Positions 47,201 through 61,075 of a stretch of 64,000 nucleotides of DNA are shown here, piece by piece (position 1 is the first letter of the stretch; every line of letters begins with the position of its first letter). The translations under genes were made by a program, and so were the position numbers. The stretch is from contig CM067082.1 in the NCBI GenBank assembly GCA_034008185.1, positions 53,899,586-53,963,585 on the forward strand, read 5' to 3'. The DNA is from Gorsachius magnificus (Eukaryota > Chordata > Aves > Pelecaniformes > Ardeidae). The notes beneath the pieces were generated by a model, which saw only the letters and a program-made list of their open reading frames with translations, had not been told where the DNA came from and did not search any database.

Positions 47201-49090
47201 GAATTGGCCTAAGAAAGTGTATTTAGCAGTAGAGAGGGAGTTTGGGGGGAAGCCTTGTGCATTTGGCTCTTGCCATTTGCTGTGTCTGTGAAAAACTGCT
47301 AGACTCCACAGTCTTTGGATGGAAGAATATAATTCATATGAGGAAAATAAATAACTATTGTCAATGAAGAATGGGAACAAGTGGACTAGAAAGACACTTC
47401 GTCTGAATAATGACAGAACTGTAATTTTTAACCCGGTCATATCAAAGGCAGAGTGAATATTTGCATCATCTGTGTGCAGGAGGCAGCCTTAGATAGACTG
47501 GTAGCAGCTTCATCCAAGATTCAGAGACTGCACTCCCTTCAGCAGGGGCATTTTTACTTAGACGCAAGTGGCATTTTAGGACTTAGAAAGAGCCATGCAG
47601 GCAGAAAAGAAAGGAAACAGAAGATCAGGTTGGTATTCAGCTGACTAGCTGAAGGATTCAGAAACTACCCCTTTGCCTTTTTTCAGTGTTCAAAATTATT
47701 TTTTTGCCTTTTCTGTATTCTTCCTCTGATTTCCATATGGAAGAAAAATTCACCGGTCTGCAAGTAATCAGTTATTGAAAAGAAAAAATATTTTTGCTTT
47801 TTCTTGAAAATGTGCAGGGCTATCAGTTAGCACGCCAAACTGATTTTTACCCCCTTTCACCATTACTCCTATTATAACTGATTGGTATTTCTCATTTGCA
47901 CCAGTGGCTATGAAAGCATAGTCAGGCCTATATGGTTCTGATGCCCTATGTTATTTCGGTGGATCTGATGATCTTATGAAAAATAATAACCGTTGTAATA
48001 AAGGAATTCAGAGCTCTACTCGGTGTAACTCGGCGAGGCTCAGATGAAATCACTGTAACCATATGTATTTACTCCAGGGGATTTGGTGCAAGATTATAGT
48101 TCTAATATGCCAATACAAAACTTTTAAAGCTTTTTATCTAATCTGATCTTTATTCAGATTAAATGGCACTGTGCACCGCATTGCTCTCTCTAACGGTTCT
48201 CTGCACTACCCCCAGCTGCAGAGAGTCAGTTCCTTTGCAGTCAAGGAGACAATGTGGTGAAACTCCAAACTTCAAGGGTCTTTCTCCTTTACCAGCAGTA
48301 GTGAGATACAGCACTGAAAATGAATGGCAATTAAATATACCTGCCTCTCCAGAAACTGAGGATGTTAGGAAGAGGAAAATGAGACTTTACACAGAACTTT
48401 GAGGGTAAAATGTTTCCCATTTAGCAGGGAAATTATGTGATAGTGTTGCCCAAGATGACTGGATTTAATGAAAAAGCCAGAGAAATTTTGGGTTTCTGGA
48501 GCACCCTTTTTCCCTAGGAAATGAGTGTCTATATATCCTTTACAGATATGCCCATTATCTTGAGAAATGCTTGAGACCTATACTTGTTCCTACTTTCTTC
48601 ACCTTTGATAGATCTTCAGTGGCTATAATACGAAGGTATATATCATAGGTATATAAACATAGGTTGATAAATGTTAATCTTACTACAGTCTTAGAAAAGC
48701 TTATTATAGTCACTCTGCTGTCAGAAAGTAAAGAAGTGCACACAAATATAAATATTTTATTCTTCTGGTGCACCTGTAATTAAAAGAAAATACAGAATGC
48801 TAATATGTGCTTTAAATTACCATCACTATGAAAACATGAGCTGGGATTTTGGGAAGAGTTTTTTTATTTGCTTTGGGCTTGTTTGTTGTTGCTATTTTTC
48901 ATGAAGGTATTCAATTTATTGCACTAAAAAGGAAGACATTAGATTGTTAAGTAAATGAGATATTTTCCTACCAGGCTGCAGCTTCAAGAGCAAAGGATCA
49001 TGAACACACAGAAGCAGCTCTAAACACAAAAACCAATCACTGGTAGGGGGTAGAAAAAAAAAAGAAAGCAAATAAGCTTGTTAGCTTAGG

Positions 49091-49108
49091 GATCTCACTA
49101 ATGAGATC
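49091..49108. repeat. Small palindromic hairpin, 7-bp stem
   Basis: The arms gatctca and tgagatc flank a 4-base loop. It is probably chance and no function is inferred. Confidence 0.5.
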
Positions 49109-52100
49109 CTCAGATGAAGTGAGTGATGAGAGCCTCAGGTTCAAGTGGCTGGTCTGAATCAGGTCCAGTGATAAACTATCTGTGTTACCTGAGAGGTTTT
49201 TTTTCGCAAAACAAAAATATTGTGTTGAGATGATCTAGTGAACTTTACATTGTAGAATATCAGTGTACTTCTATTCACTATCAGTGAGGCCTTCCCAGCC
49301 GATACAAGTGCCCACAAAGTGTCACGGGGCTTACAGAGGGGTCTGGGCAGGGTGCTGGGAGCTTCATATCAGAATCTGCAGCAGAGATTCGCAGGATTCA
49401 TGTCGCATGTTGTGAGGAAGTGTCAGTGTTGTACCCAGAACAGAAGTTAATTGTGCCCACACTGTGCAGTGGGGAGGTCATGATTTATTTTTCCTCAGAA
49501 GGAGCTTTAGCTTGCTTTCCAGCCAGTCCCCCTTGAGACTCAGAGACCTTCTCTGAAAGTAACACCCCTGGGATTTTGTTCCTAAGGTGCTTCAGAGGAA
49601 GGTTTATGAGGCTACCATGACACCCTGAGGAACTGGGGCTCAGGCATGTGAGGGGAATGTCATGTTCATGTCAGGCATGAACTGGGGCATGTGCTAAATA
49701 GAGTCAAACCAACCAGCTGCCAAGTAGACAAATCTTCCACGCAACATGTCGCAAGGAGCAACACCAGCATCTCAGGCAGTGACAGTGACCCTGCCGTGCT
49801 CGTGCCTGCACAAGTCTCTCCCTTCCTGCTCCATAGAAGAAGTAAATGCACTCATGGCATTCAGGCTATGAGCCAAGTGAAACTTCTTCAGGCCAGAGAA
49901 GAGCCATGACACCCCCGACGTGGGAGCAGGGGCTGGACAGCATGCTCACCCTCACCCACACAGGATCACCCTCCCTGACAGCCAGCACACCTGTCCCAGT
50001 GGGGACAAAACTGGTGGCAGGCTTTTCAGAGAGTCACCCTGGCTATGGTTTGCTATGCTTTCCCTGCTGGCAAGCAGATTCAGCAGAAACCTTGGTCGCA
50101 TATGCATCTTCTGCCCATGCATCCTGTGGAGCTTACACAGTGTCTTCAGTCCAACCCTATTTAGAAATTTCTGTGTCTTAAACCTCCAGAAAGAATCAGC
50201 TGGCAGAAGGCTGTGCCAAAATTACAAAAGCAGGGGGTAAAATACATATTTTGAATGCTATATCTGCTGCGACACATTCATATTTCCTTCTTCCACAAGA
50301 GAAAAGCCATTGAGCTCCATCCCTTACGGCAGGACTGATGTGTAGCAAATGTTCAGAAATGCCACTTAGGCAGTGGTCTTTGAAGTTACAGCCTGGAACA
50401 AGCCTGGGACTCAGCGTGAGCTCTCAGTACTCACATATTCATCATCTTCTTGTCTTACGTAAGTGCCCAGACTGGCCTCTCCAAATGCCTCAAGACTGAC
50501 CCTTCAAAAATTCCTTATTTAGCCTTGCTGAAGTCTTTGTCTGCCTGTAAAATGTTATAGCCTGATTCATTAATGCCTGTGAGATGCATTCTGATGGAAG
50601 GGATAATGGAACTATATAAAGGTTTGTCAGAAGTTGACCACTACATAACCTGCAGTGAGGATCTTTTTTCCCAGTTGCTGTATCAAAAAATGTGAGTGTG
50701 GTCAGATAGGATTTTTCCTTGCACTCTCAGTCTGCATGGCTTTCAGGTTCAGAGACAAATTTCTTGTAGTATGGTTCATCTTAAGGGAGGGTAGGAAAGC
50801 GAAAGGTCTGCTACAGCACAAAAGCCTGCCATGCAGGTAGGGCTGGTTGCACGCTTAGTATGACTGAGCAGCTTCATCGGCTCAGACTGCAGGAGAGTCT
50901 GCTGCTGAGCAAAGACTCAGATGCAGCAAGGACATGCATTTCAGGTTCAGCCAAGGCAGGATGGTTTTTATCAGCTTGTGCAATAGTATTTTATGGTGTC
51001 TGTTGTCACCCCACCCTGCCAAGAGGCTTTTTAGTGGTGTTTCCTCCTGGACACGCTGGAGACAAGGCTGGAGCAGCCATCAATTCCTGCTTGGCCTCGG
51101 CCTCACTTTGACACCAGCAGTGCTGAGGTAGTGGCCGTCATGCCTTGTGAGTTAAATTCAGATCTCCCACCACATAGCTCTTCTCAACAAAGAGGATGAC
51201 CCTCGTCCCCACAATGCAATTACAAAAAATCACCGCAGCCTCATAGTGTGTTTGAACTCAGAGCTGAATTAGCAGAGCAAAAGCAAGGACAAGAAGCAAG
51301 ACCTCAGCGATAATTTCTCCAAAATATAAACCAAACTCACCAGGGCAGGGAGATTGCTGGTCCCACTGCAAAAGTACCAAAACACAGGGATGTTTCCAGG
51401 CATGGAAAAAGTCCTGAATGACATAGGGAAGTCTCCTGTGCCTTATGCCTTCCCCTTGAAACACCCACCAGAGTGATTCCTAAACAGGTAGGAACTGCTT
51501 CCACGCAGCTCCTTTGGTCCTCACAGCTGGCTGCTCACGTAAGCAGACAGCCTAAGCTAGAAGAGGCCTGATACCTATCAAGGAACTAGAAGTAATGCGT
51601 GTCAGATATAGGATCAGGCACAATATAGAACAAGATATATTCCTGCACTCCTATGGTTTCTACAGTGCTTCAAGAAGGGGTAACGATCCCAGACCAGATC
51701 TCTTCAGGAGGTCCTAGAAGGGAGTGCATGTGCTTCCCACTGCAGAGCCTCCCTGACGAGCATCTGCACTGCCCATGTAACGGGCCAGTGGCTCTTGTCA
51801 CGCAATGCACGGTATGAGCCCACACTGCAGTCTGAACGCTTGTCACCCCAAACCTTGATTAAGACCTACAAATTAATTCCAGATGAACCGTCAAACTGTT
51901 CTTCAGCCTTGTCAGAGCTCAGCCCCTGCCATAGCGTGGATTTCAGTGGGCTTTGGAACTGGACTGGGAAGAGTAATTACAGGTTGGACTGGCTGTGAAT
52001 TCAACAGCCCAGCAGTGAAAAAAATCTCCAGAGTTTTTTCTCCATTTCTGTATGTCAGACTACCAAGGGATGCATTTTTCTTTGTTTTATTTCCTTGTAC

Positions 52101-55100
52101 TAAAATTTTAGACTTACACCACTGAGGAAAAGCCATTAAGGAGCACATGAAAGTAATATGAATGAAAGCAGCATAAGGAGGAAACAACTTCCAGAGAACA
52201 ACACAAGACTGCTTTAGTCCTTTTTCTTCAGAGTTTTTATGAATCTGTAATTTCGTTATTTACTTTGTATTATAGAATGACATTTTATGCTAGCATATTA
52301 TGTCCTTTTAAAGGCCTCAGCGTGACTCGCTGTGACTTCTGCACAGAGCTTTTGCTGTTAGGGATTTGTTATTCACAATTCGGCAACAGCGACTTTAGTT
52401 ACCTGCTGTAATGTGTTCTTCTTCACAGCTAAATGCTGCTAAAAGGAGGGCTAAGGAAGATATGTCCACCCTGTGTAGCAGCACTTGAGATGGAAAGGTA
52501 AAAGACCACAGCAGCCCGAGTGACTTCTCTGCAGCCATGCAGGGTGATGCCCCAGGCAGAAGCCCTGCTCAGAGAACCCCATCGGCACGACTGCAAGATG
52601 CTCAGGTCCAAGCCAGCATTTCCATGGGGTGCTGCACTGTGATGTGGGGCACTGCAGCCTGGATGAACAGGGCCAGTGCTGGCCAGGACAGCAGCTGTCC
52701 TTGCATGGCCAAGCCATGCCCAGTGGCTGCTGAAACCTACTTCCAGCTGTCATACCAACCCCTCCAAGAGCTGCCTTCCTGAAACTGCCTTAACCAGCAG
52801 GTGCACACCTCGTGGAACTCTTATTTTTAATAAAGGCTTCTACAATATTAACATTGAGTTTGACACTGTCAAAACATGCTCATTTCTTATTCCAACAAAC
52901 ACTTTGGAGCGCTCACAGGAACAGCGGAGAAAGCTGTGCAGAAAAGTGGCTGTCAGCCTTTTTTATAATGTAAATCCAAGCTTGATCAGAAAGCTGTCAA
53001 CTAGATTACATTTAGCTATATTGACAGGGAGTTGCCACTTTTCCGGGCAGCAGTTACAACCCACCATGTTGTCATACCTGTGACCCAGACCAACATGAAA
53101 CACGTGCATCACAACCACAGCACACATGACCCACATCAGCTCTGCCACTTGGGGTCATGGGCAAGATGGGGCTCAGTGTTATGCACAATAAAAAAGAAAT
53201 GTAAACACACAAGCCTTCTTATCATGCTAAATCCTTGAAAGGATACCAAAACTGCTTGTGTGAATCCCAGCAGCAGGAGGTGCTTTTCTTGCAATGGAAA
53301 TAAATATTAGTGGTGCTAAAGGACAGACGGGCCAAGTGGCTCCTGGAGGGGAGCCACCCTTCCCCATCACCTGGTTCCTCAAAAAGCTTCAGCTTTTGCT
53401 GGTGTCTTTTGGGAGCTGAGGTTTTTAAGGCCCAATTCTCCCAGGCTAACCTGGAGTGTCAGAGGAAATGATGTTTTAATGTTATAGTACACATTAGCCT
53501 TAGAAAGACGAAACATGGCATCCTTTTCTCCAGGCCTTCATATATGGATTAGCTAAAGGCAAAAATCTTCCTTTCTCACCTTTCTTGCCTGTGGCTGACT
53601 GAATTTGATATTATTTCATTGTTAGCAAAGTTATATATATTTTATGTGAGCAGAAAGACCAAGATGATGGAAAACGTGGGATTTATAGTATTTGTAGTTT
53701 GATAGTACACAGGCATCCAAACACAGGTCATAAAACACGGTAGCCCAAGGCAAGCTCCTGTACCGCTTGAGCTCTTTCCGTTTCTATTTCTCTTTTTTAA
53801 ACAGGAATGCTATACCTCTTTCCCAAGGCACTAGCCATGTTACTGTCATTATTTAGTGGGAATGACGAAGACACTTGAAAAAGACCTGTGTTCAAAAAAG
53901 AGCAAGACTTTTTTTTTCTAGTCTAGTTCTTTGTTCCACATGATGTACAGCAAATACGGAGGAGACAGTAAGTTAACTCCATTTGTCCTCAGTCCCAGAC
54001 AGTATCTCTCACTTATGCATACTTTCTTGAGCCTACAGCACCATGTGGTATTTCCCAACAAACACAGTTTTATGTCAGTAGGATAAATACCAGCCTTAAA
54101 ACCTTTACATCAAAGGGATTTTGCATCCTGTTTGATTCAAAGAGCAGAGATGTATGAAACGCACAGGCTCGGCTTCATGGGCAGGGGCAAAAATTGAGCC
54201 AGCAACGAGTTCAAACAACGTCGATGTTTGAGTCACATACACCATACAAACCTGCTCTTAATCAGAGGCTTCCTGCCCTTATGTTTGTCCCCTTGTACTT
54301 AATAACGTAGCAGCAGGAAAATTTTAAACAGCTGCAGCTCTTTCTTTTATTTGCATTTTGGGGCTCATTAAGTGCTACCAAAAGCAGAAACATGGTTGTC
54401 TCCCTAATTAACTCTTCAGGTGAGCGCTGGAAATGGAAAAGACTTTTATAGAAACCTGCAACAATGCACAGAGGCAACCTGCCTGCCCCCGCTGCGAAGG
54501 GATCAGCCCGGCCCCCAGCTGACTCACTAATGGCTTGCACCTGATTAGAGGCTGCCAGTGGGGAAAAAATGCCTCTCCTGGTTTCGCTTCATCCTCCTGG
54601 TGGGTGAATGCAGACCCCACTTCCAGGGCCACAGCTTTCTGGGGTGATCTGAAAGAGCCCTTACTCATGGCAGCCTGCCCAAAGTGGACACGCTGCCCCC
54701 CTCTCTCCATCGTGCCCTCCACATGCGGTGACAAATCACTTGGGCCATTGCTGCTGCCAGTGTAGGTCCCACCAACCCCAGGAGTTGAGCCTCGATGCAG
54801 AGCTCAGGTGCCACCTGCAATTCATGTGTATTTGTCACTGAAATTGGTGCCACAAGGTATTTTCTTCTCTTGTGCATTGCTCTGCATTCTTGTATTGATG
54901 GTGGCTTGAAAAAAACCTAGCAGAAAAAAAAGCATAAAACCCAAAAGCAAAAAAATAAAAGGAAACCCCTTAAGCTGTCAGAGTTACTTCTAAGTTTGTG
55001 TAACACAGCGTCCATCAGGGCATTTCCCAACATCAACAACAAACCCCAAATCTCTGGACTTGTAAAAGATTGATTCATTACTTATAGATTGCTTCATTGT

Positions 55101-58100
55101 TGAAGTCTTTTGCTTGTGAGGATTATGTTATAGTCTTTATATTAGGGTAGAAGCAACCGTTAAGACTTACCTTACTACCACTTTGCTTTTCTGTATTTCT
55201 TCAGCTCCTCTGTAACTGCAACATCTGCTGTTACAAGAGGAAAACTTTGCTGCTTCTCACTTTTGAGCTGAGGTCAAATTGTTTTGGGTTTTTTGTTTTT
55301 GTATCTGTATGTGGCTATTTTTTTTTCTTTTTGTTTCTTAAGTAGGCTTCCTACCTGTCTCAGTATCCACAGCAACAAATCTCTGGTTAATGATTCTCTA
55401 GAAATTCACTGCAGAAGGTTTATTAGTTTTATTAGTTTTTCCAAGAACTTGTGAAAGAAGCTTCCTTAAAATAAAAAAGATCCACCCTAAACTTATGAGC
55501 CAAGCAACCCAAGGAAAACTAGCAACTAAACTTTTTGAAGTGGGGATTCAGTGGGGTTTAGTTTGGGCTTTGTATCTGTTTTGTGGGAAGGAGGAGTACC
55601 CAAAACTGAATGTCAGAAAAAGAAATATCAATACCTGGTGGAATTGGTTTAAAATTTGACCACCTGGCAGAAAATAAAGAGTAAGAAAAAATAGACAACT
55701 CATTATAAGAAGAGGGGAATGTCTTAAGATTTTGTATTAATATCAATTTTGTTTAATATATTTACAGTGCTCCAGAAAAATAGAAGTAGAGTTGACACAA
55801 CAGCACTACAATCTTACATGATTATTTGGGTCAATCATGCCAAAGTAGCTCTCTCTACCCAGCATGGGCAGCTTCCCTCTACAGGGCCTGAGGGAGCAGA
55901 AGGGCCGGATTGTAAGAACACCAGACATGCTGGTCTCTGCGACAATTAGCATTCACACCTTTACCCTCAGAAATCCATAACTTGTCCAAAATTGAGCAAT
56001 GCTGAACGAACAAGGACGCCCTACCAAGACAAGGTGTAATTACTGGTGCCAAAGCATAGGGCTTCTAGAATTTTACAGGAAAGAAGATGCTAAAAATTAG
56101 AGTAGAGAAAAGAGGTAATTTTTCCTCATCTCTTCTCTCAGCAAAAGACATTACAGCTCAAATTTTCCAGAATGATGTTGCCTCAGGTACATAACCAGCA
56201 TGAAGAAATTCAGTTCAGACAGGTAGAGTTTAGCTAAGATAAATACAGCTGTACATACAGTTTGATAATTGAAAGCATGCTAATTGCAAGTATTGCAAGT
56301 AATTACAGGATAGGTGTAATAAATTTCCCCAATGTAACAGGGATGTGATGCAATTATACCAGAGGAAGGGACAAAGCTCCTCTAGCTAATGCAAGTTGCT
56401 TCTCTTCTGGTTAGTGTTGACTGTATAACCATTGCTTTAGTTTTCTCCCAGAAGTTCCCTTAAATTTCAGCAACTCAGTAGAGGTACTTAATCCAGCAGG
56501 AAAACTTTACATCTCACCTTACGCATAATTAGTGTCTTCAATGACCTCTTATGAAAGCCTTTGCCCAAGGATTTTTGAAAGCTTAATTCTCTGTTCTTCA
56601 TTATTTTTCTGAGCAGTCCAAAGAATTAAAAGAGGTTAACCAGGCATACATTTCTACCGTGGAAATCCTACCAATATCCTCCAAGATATCATGCTCTTTA
56701 GTTGATTTATTCTTAATTATAATTTCTCCTTATTTACTTGGTACTAACATAAGACTCACCAACATATTATTCCTAGTATATTTTGAAAGGAAATATGACA
56801 TTTGATTCCCTTGCGCTTTCTGCTAGTATTAGCTCATTTAATGACCATTTCCTTGGTCACTAGGACAGCTGCACAGTCTGACATAGCACAACCTTCACGA
56901 AATAAATAATCCTTTGCATTCCAGTCAGAATTTCAACTGTGGCTTATTCCAGATTTAATTACCCCTTCAATTCCAGAAGCTGGGGAGATATTGTTCTACG
57001 TTTATCATAATTCATTAGAACTAATTTCAGAAGCCTGTTTTCCCTTATTGCCAAACTAACCCTCAGTCTGGACTTCCCTCTGCTCACTTTCACAGCCATT
57101 TTCTTTTAGAGCCTCTCTCGGCTCAGTTGCTGCAAACCCCGTTGTCCCTATTAGCATCACTGGAGTTTATTCCACTCATGTCTGGGGGCAGGTGAAAAAT
57201 GAGCACGACCATGATAGGCACTGATCTGTCACTGATGTGACCAAAGAAACTAGTGCGCTCAGGAAAATTAAAACTGATAGAGACTTGGTGGACACAGGAT
57301 GGGTGAAAAGAAAAACATGGCCAACGTGTATTCTATCCGATGGCAGCGAGTGGGGGTAATAGCACTGCCAGCTGCCAGCACACATGGGTGAAGTGGACTC
57401 TCCAAGGCGACCAGCTCCTCTGGATCAGGTTCAAGCACTTACCACCTCCTGCTGCTGGTGGCAGCTCCTCCTGGAAGCTGTTCCTCCCTGCTGGCATGGG
57501 AGTACTCATAGGTCAGTTTGGTGCAGGGAAGCTTAAACCACGGCTGAATAATACCGTTGTTATTATTCACGACAGTACTTCTGCAGTTCAGACCTCTTCC
57601 TGGTTTTGTTTTTTAAATCTTGTTTACTACGATTTGAAGTGGGATGTTAGGAGCTTTGTTTTCATATATACATGACATTCTCCTTGTCAGTGCTCTTTAG
57701 GTGTGCACGCACCTTGATTATATTTTTTTTCTTGGCAACGACAAGCCTTGCACAGATGCCTACAAATCAAAAATTAGCTTGACTATTTTTTCTGTTACAA
57801 CAACATACATATTCAGGACAGTGTGAACTTGTTTTCTCCTTGACTCTAGTTTTAGTACTGTATCCTTCAGCTCTACTGAGAATATTGCTATGTTCTGTAA
57901 AGATGCTGAAAACAGTAAACAAGCCATTTCCCTGAGATTTTTGTTTGTGCAATGAATGTTACCTAGCTCATAATTGCTTTACTTCATGCAATCAGCTGAC
58001 TGAAGAAGCTGTTAAAAAAAATTGCCATTAGTGTGTGAAGGGATAATAAAGGCTATCGCTATCAATTTGCACTTTTAATGTTCCTAGTTTTCTCTCCTAC

Positions 58101-60473
58101 TTTAATGCTATATTTCTACAGCTGCTTGATGCGGTGAAAAACGATTCTGCTCAGCAAGGATCACTGTAACAGCCATTATTCACTTATCAGCAAAGCCAGG
58201 CATATATCCTGTGGTAAAGGGAATAAAGCAGCCCAAAAGTTCCAGCCAGATATCCAAACCCAGACAGACCATCCCACTCCAAGGCTGTCAAAGAAACCAA
58301 ACCCATGGGGGGTTGACAGGGTGCAAAGCAGCCCCGAGGAGGCAGAGGTGTTTGCTTCCCAGCACTGTCACAGCTCCATGGTGTCACTGCTGGGTCTGAA
58401 AACACAGGAGGATTGAAGAGACAGCTCTTCTAGACTTAAACTTTCCACATCTCTGATTTGGCACAGGGAACTTGCAGTACCCTCTGCACCATGCAGGGAT
58501 GCAATGTATGTTTGTAACCACAGAACAATCAATGCCAGCTTGAGGCTGCTGAAAAATTCTGATGGCTCCACATGTTTAGAGATTTGTTAGTATAATATAT
58601 TAAAATAACACCTATTTCTTTAGATCGCTTTTTCAGCAGCAGAACACGGGCATCCACTTCCCTGCCTATAAAACACAGGTTTTCTTTGAGACAAAAGAAA
58701 TCATTTCTTCTATACAACACAGAGCAGTTTCATCACCTGCAGCCATGTCCATAGCTGGTTTTAGATCACTTGGGCCAGAGTAGAGCTAATATAATTTCTC
58801 TGGACTTGGATGTAGAGCACTGCCAACCCAACCAGGAGCAATTTCCACTCAGGTGGCCCAGCCATGGGTGGCTTCTCAAGGCAGGACACAACAGGGGATC
58901 CACAAGCTTTCCCATCTGCCCACATCATGACTAAATCCCTCTGGCTGGAAGTCAATGTTGTCAAAGGAATATGAGCCAATAAAGTTTTCACCTTGCCTTT
59001 CACAACACTTCTGGTTCAGCAATGCTCTCTCGCCTTATAAAATAGTAGGAACTTGAAGATGTATGGAGCTTAATTCACAAGCACAGATAGCTGAGCTTTG
59101 TTTGAAATTATCTCATTTCTAGCCAATCAGATTTTGATTATAGCTATGCCTGAAACTGTCCACTCTTTTCTCTGGATGCTTGGCCGCCAAAACCCATCAT
59201 TTACTCCTGATCATGTTTCAGTTGCTAAACAAACACCAGTCTGATGTTTAATTTATGAGGGAAAATGCTGCAGGAGGTGAAGATGCATGAAATACAAACA
59301 TGAAAATCAACAAGGTGTAATTTCCCAGATAATTTGTAGTGCTGCAGGTAAAAACTTGTGTCAATCAGGCCCAAAATTCAGCTACACCAACCTGTCTCTC
59401 AGCACCATTTCATAATTTTGCACTGCAAAAAATTAACAGGAAAACTGGTTTTGCTGGTGTCTCCCATTCCATAATTAAAGCATATTTTTTCCATTCTCTG
59501 TGTTCCAGAACATTAAAAGTATTTCAGCAGGTTATACAAAAATTTTCTGCAAGTCCTTGAAAAAAAAAAAAAATTAGATCTTCTAAAAAGTTACAAAATT
59601 TTAGCTCCTTCCCTCTTCCTATAAAACCCCTATACATCCTCTAGTCAAGCCCTTAGAAAAACATGCAATAATTATTGAAACACACATAAAGAGAAGTGAT
59701 CAAAATCTTTAAAAAATAGCAAAAGTAAAACTCTCTGGGAATTCATGAGATTGAAGGGGACACCTCAACTGTAACAAAATTTGAGAAGCGTGTTGGGTTT
59801 TCATCCTAAAGTTTGCATCTGTATCTTGAAAGAGGAAGTCATGGATAACAAAGGAAGCTAAAATCAGGTAAGGGCCCCAGGGTATCCACTGTTCCATTTG
59901 CAGCCTAGCTCTAGGAGCTCTGCTACCCAATAACCTTTCTCCTGCAAAAGGAAAGGTTAAAATAAAAGGCAGGGACTTTGTCTCTTCATTTCCCAAATGC
60001 CAATTCCTGACTCTAAACAAACAATACCAGTCAGAGAGGAGTTAGTCCATTAGGTGCTCATCCTCGCTGTGCAACTTTCTAATGTTAGATGTGGTGGCTC
60101 TAGTTTCTCTATACTACGGCTGCAAATACCCATCCTAGGCCCTCCTTAGAAATATTGTGTAAAAAACAATAAAGACTGAAATTTCAGAAAGGAAATAGGA
60201 TTTCAGACACAAGTTTCCCAGACCAGACCTGGGCATGGTGGGAACTGGAAAAGAAGTATCTTTTTTTATTTTTATGTTTTAAGAATCAAAAGGAAGTGCT
60301 AGTAAGTTAGGTCATGATACGGATGAAATTCTGTGTCAGTTACTGTCGCCTCTGAACCATTCATCGTTCCTCCAGTCAACGTACATGTTTTATTTGTCTC
60401 CCACCATTGTCATTTAAAATAATATACTGTAAGAGTTTGTTTCTTGTGCTTTATTGCCTCTGGTATCAAATTA

Positions 60474-60478
60474 CCTGG
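60474..60478 (+). repeat. Target-site duplication, left copy (CCTGG)
   Basis: The five bases cctgg directly precede the TG that starts the LTR and recur directly after its terminal CA at 61076-61080. A 5-bp duplication is typical of ERVL-type integration. Confidence 0.85.
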
Positions 60479-60764
60479 TGTCCTGATTTCGGCTGGGATA
60501 GAGTTAATTTTCTTCACAGAAGCTAGCATAGTGCTGTGTTTTGGATTTAGTACTAGAAGAATGTTGATAACACGCTGATGTTTTTAGTTGTTGCCAAGTA
60601 GTGCTCAGACTACTCAAGGACTTTTTGAGCTTCTCCTGCTCGGCCAGGTGCATAACAAGCTGGGAGTACAGCACAGCTAGGACCCAAACTGTCCAAAGAG
60701 CTATTCCATACCATAGAACGTCATGCTCGGGGGGGGGTTAGTCGATCGGTCGGTCGCGGGCAGA

Positions 60765-60824
60765 GTGGTCGCAGCTCGGGCTGTGTGATCGCGGCTCGGG
60801 GGGAGTGATCGCGGCTCGGGACGG
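60765..60824 (+). repeat. Three 20-bp-period repeats inside the LTR
   Basis: The core gtgatcgcggctcggg occurs at 60785-60800 and 60805-60820, with a two-mismatch version at 60765-60780. The spacing is exactly 20 bp. The repeat is rich in CpG. Confidence 0.85.
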
Positions 60825-60901
60825 GCTGGGCATCGGTCAGCAGGTGGTGAGCAATTGCATTGTGCATCACTTGTTTTATATATTCTGTATACTCTCTTAC
60901 C

Positions 60902-60919
60902 ATTATTATTATTATTATT
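60902..60919 (+). repeat. (ATT)6 microsatellite inside the LTR
   Basis: Six exact ATT units, followed by an interrupted continuation. ATT-rich sequence at this position is, from memory, a usual part of this LTR family. Confidence 0.85.
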
Positions 60920-60935
60920 GTTATTCTTCTCTCTT

Positions 60936-60941
60936 ATTAAA
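60936..60941 (+). terminator. Polyadenylation signal ATTAAA in the solo LTR
   Basis: The common variant signal ATTAAA lies about 135 bp before the LTR end, in the expected R-region position. Confidence 0.5.
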
Positions 60942-61075
60942 CTGTCTCTATCTCAACCCATGGGTCTTACTTTTTTTTCTTTTCTCTGATTCTCTCCCCC
61001 ATCCCACTGAGGGAGGTGGGGGAGTGAGCGAGCAGCTGCGTGGTGCTTAGTTGCCAGCTGGGTTAAACCACGACA

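Larger units (their letters stand above)
43732..60478. other. Unique non-coding sequence, no gene recognised
   Basis: About 16.7 kb. It contains T-rich tracts (44241-44280), A-runs (59560-59573), a small palindrome (49091-49108) and GC-richer patches at about 49700-50060, 52490-52800 and 54440-54830. Open frames reach 126 codons (47060-47440, minus) and 135 codons (52676-53083, plus) but show no recognisable domain. A homeodomain/octamer-like motif cluster at 54349-54411 is noted separately. I see no mobile element in this span. Confidence 0.5.
60479..61075 (+). mobile_element. Solo LTR of an ERVL-type endogenous retrovirus
   Basis: A 597-bp element that begins TGTCCTGATTTCGGC and ends TTAAACCACGACA, with the TG...CA ends of retroviral LTRs and identical 5-bp flanks (CCTGG). 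I recognise the sequence from memory as a common avian ERVL LTR family. It carries GTCATGCTCGG near 60719, a GC- and CpG-rich segment with three repeats of 20-bp period (60765-60824), a conserved GAGCAATTGCATTGTGCATC-like block (from about 60848), (ATT)6 at 60902-60919 and a polyadenylation signal ATTAAA (60936-60941). Clean ends, exact flanks and preserved CpGs indicate a fairly recent insertion. Internal genes are absent, so the provirus was lost by recombination between its two LTRs, as is usual. Confidence 0.93.

Noticed and set aside
47060..47440. 126-codon minus-strand frame
   Set aside because: There is no recognisable domain, no splice or promoter context, and its composition is that of ordinary non-coding sequence.
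52451..53083. Overlapping frames of 100-135 codons on both strands
   Set aside because: They lie in a GC-rich patch where stop codons are scarce; the frames compete and none resembles a known protein.
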